This document shows positions 5,388 to 6,318 of a stretch of 6,318 nt of DNA, piece by piece. Positions within the stretch are counted from its first letter, which is position 1; each line of letters begins with the position of its first letter. This DNA comes from Gammaproteobacteria bacterium (GTDB lineage Bacteria; Pseudomonadota; Gammaproteobacteria; GCA-001735895), in assembly GCA_027293245.1 (NCBI GenBank), contig JAPUFZ010000061.1:1-6318 (forward strand), written 5' to 3'. Both the position numbers and the translations under genes were made by a program. The notes beneath the pieces were generated by a model. The model did no database searches, was not told the DNA's origin, and was given only the letters and a program-made list of their open reading frames with translations.

Positions 5388-6318
5388 GTGAGAAAACTTA
5401 ACTGGAAAAGCGATTGGTTTGTCGGTCTGATGATCACCTTGATGTTTCTGATCTTTGCAGAAACACAGTTATTCGAGTCATTGGATAACCAGGCTTATCA
5501 CCTCGGCGTAAGTTTTTCTTCCGATAAAAAGGCCAGTGAAGATATCGTCATCATTGCTATCGACGACAAGTCGTTACAAGCCCTTGGTGCCTGGCCCTGG
5601 TCGCGTGATGTACTCGCCAAAATCACAAGATTGCTTGGCAAATACAGACCCCGCGTATTCGGATTCACCATGCCATTCGACATGGCACAGAACCAGGCCA
5701 GCCTGGCTTCGGTTAAAAACCTCCGAAAGACCCTGAAAAAAGAGTTAAAGCTGAGCCCAGGCGTCAACACGGCGTTGAAAAAAACCGAAATGACCCTGAA
5801 TAGCGATGAAACCCTGGCCGCCAGTTTTGATTCAGCCGGTCGGATCGTGCTGGCAATACCCTATATCGCGGCTAACGAACCGATTGCGGATGAGTCGAAG
5901 CCGTTGCCCGCCTATATGCAAAAATTCATATTGCGCAACGTTACTGCCAGGGACGACACCAGTGGCATGGAATGGTTATGGCCGAACCCGAATATTACCC
6001 GGGCAGGGGCTTTATTCCCCCCGATTGAAGTACTTGCGCGTCAGGCCGAAGGAGTTGGGGTGGTCAATTTCAACGACAGCATTGGCCGCGAACCGCTGAT
6101 CGTAGGTTATGGACAGGATTTTCTACCATCATTTCCCTTGATGCTGGTAACCCGCAGCAAGGGAATATCGATGAAGCATATCGTATCGAGACGAGGTGCA
6201 AAACCGATGCTCGGTGGCAAGGAGTTGGATGCCGATATAGATTTCAATATTTACCCGCGATTTTACGAAGATGAGAATGGAGAGTCGCCGTTTAAGATTT
6301 ACTCGCTCATCGACGTGC
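5388..6318 (+). CDS. CHASE2-domain membrane sensor protein, N-terminal part (cut by window edge)
   Basis: CHASE2 is an extracytoplasmic sensory domain found at the N-terminus of bacterial serine/threonine kinases, adenylate/guanylate cyclases and histidine kinases. The visible 310 residues begin with a short basic segment and one hydrophobic helix at about 10-27 that should anchor the protein in the inner membrane. CHASE2 motifs follow: IVIIAIDDKSLQALG at 53-67, WPWSRDVLAKI at 69-79, GFTMPFDM at 92-99, and the later GVGVVNFND at 222-230. A charged segment at about 108-140 (lysine- and leucine-rich) looks helical. In the versions I know, transmembrane helices and a cytoplasmic output domain come after CHASE2, but this part lies beyond the window. 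The GTG at 5388 directly follows an in-frame TGA (5385-5387). Later ATG codons (from 5430) would cut into the membrane helix. The ribosome-binding site is weak. Overall resemblance favours the gammaproteobacterial CHASE2 serine/threonine kinase group, but a cyclase is possible. Confidence 0.85.
   Translation, partial: MRKLNWKSDWFVGLMITLMFLIFAETQLFESLDNQAYHLGVSFSSDKKASEDIVIIAIDDKSLQALGAWPWSRDVLAKITRLLGKYRPRVFGFTMPFDMAQNQASLASVKNLRKTLKKELKLSPGVNTALKKTEMTLNSDETLAASFDSAGRIVLAIPYIAANEPIADESKPLPAYMQKFILRNVTARDDTSGMEWLWPNPNITRAGALFPPIEVLARQAEGVGVVNFNDSIGREPLIVGYGQDFLPSFPLMLVTRSKGISMKHIVSRRGAKPMLGGKELDADIDFNIYPRFYEDENGESPFKIYSLIDV

Noticed and set aside
5498..5770. 90-codon minus-strand open frame opposite the CHASE2 gene
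   Set aside because: The plus-strand frame encodes a convincing CHASE2 domain over the same bases; the antisense translation matches nothing I know.

Overview
The window looks like the chromosome of a gammaproteobacterium. On the minus strand it carries the conserved translation cluster thrS - infC - rpmI - rplT - pheS, in the order known from Escherichia coli. The proteins align closely with gammaproteobacterial ThrRS, IF3, L35, L20 and PheS. I cannot name a genus.

Layout, left to right. Positions 1-350 (minus) hold the first 116 codons of pheS, cut by the left edge. A near-perfect 11-12 bp hairpin (362-386) lies between pheS and rplT. Then come rplT (398-772), rpmI (784-981), infC (1054-1578, apparently starting at a rare ATC codon) and thrS (1624-3522), all on the minus strand. 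The thrS leader (about 3523-3637) follows, with a strong sigma-70-type promoter at 3644-3671. A short stretch with no recognisable gene separates this from the divergent plus-strand genes. These are a class III aminotransferase of the GabT family (3946-5250) and, after a 137-base gap, the N-terminal part of a membrane-anchored CHASE2 sensor protein (from 5388) that runs off the right edge.

The minus-strand genes form a translation operon: two aminoacyl-tRNA synthetases, an initiation factor and two large-subunit ribosomal proteins. The most informative features are in its RNA. The thrS leader carries a 7-bp stem with a 7-nt loop UUGGUAU, which is the geometry of a tRNA-Thr(GGU) anticodon arm. 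It sits about 30 nt upstream of the start codon and is followed upstream by an unpaired linker and a second stem. This matches the four-domain plan of the E. coli thrS autoregulatory operator. The rpmI leader can fold into an irregular stem just ahead of its Shine-Dalgarno, where an L20 autoregulatory site would be expected. infC appears to use an AUC start, the kind of non-AUG start through which IF3 limits its own synthesis. The pheM leader/attenuator that precedes pheS in E. coli is absent; the hairpin that masks part of the pheS ribosome-binding site is in its place.

The plus-strand genes are ordinary accessory metabolism and signalling. I see no mobile element, CRISPR array, tRNA or rRNA gene, and no clear new multi-gene system. 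What is unusual here is the set of RNA-level control elements.
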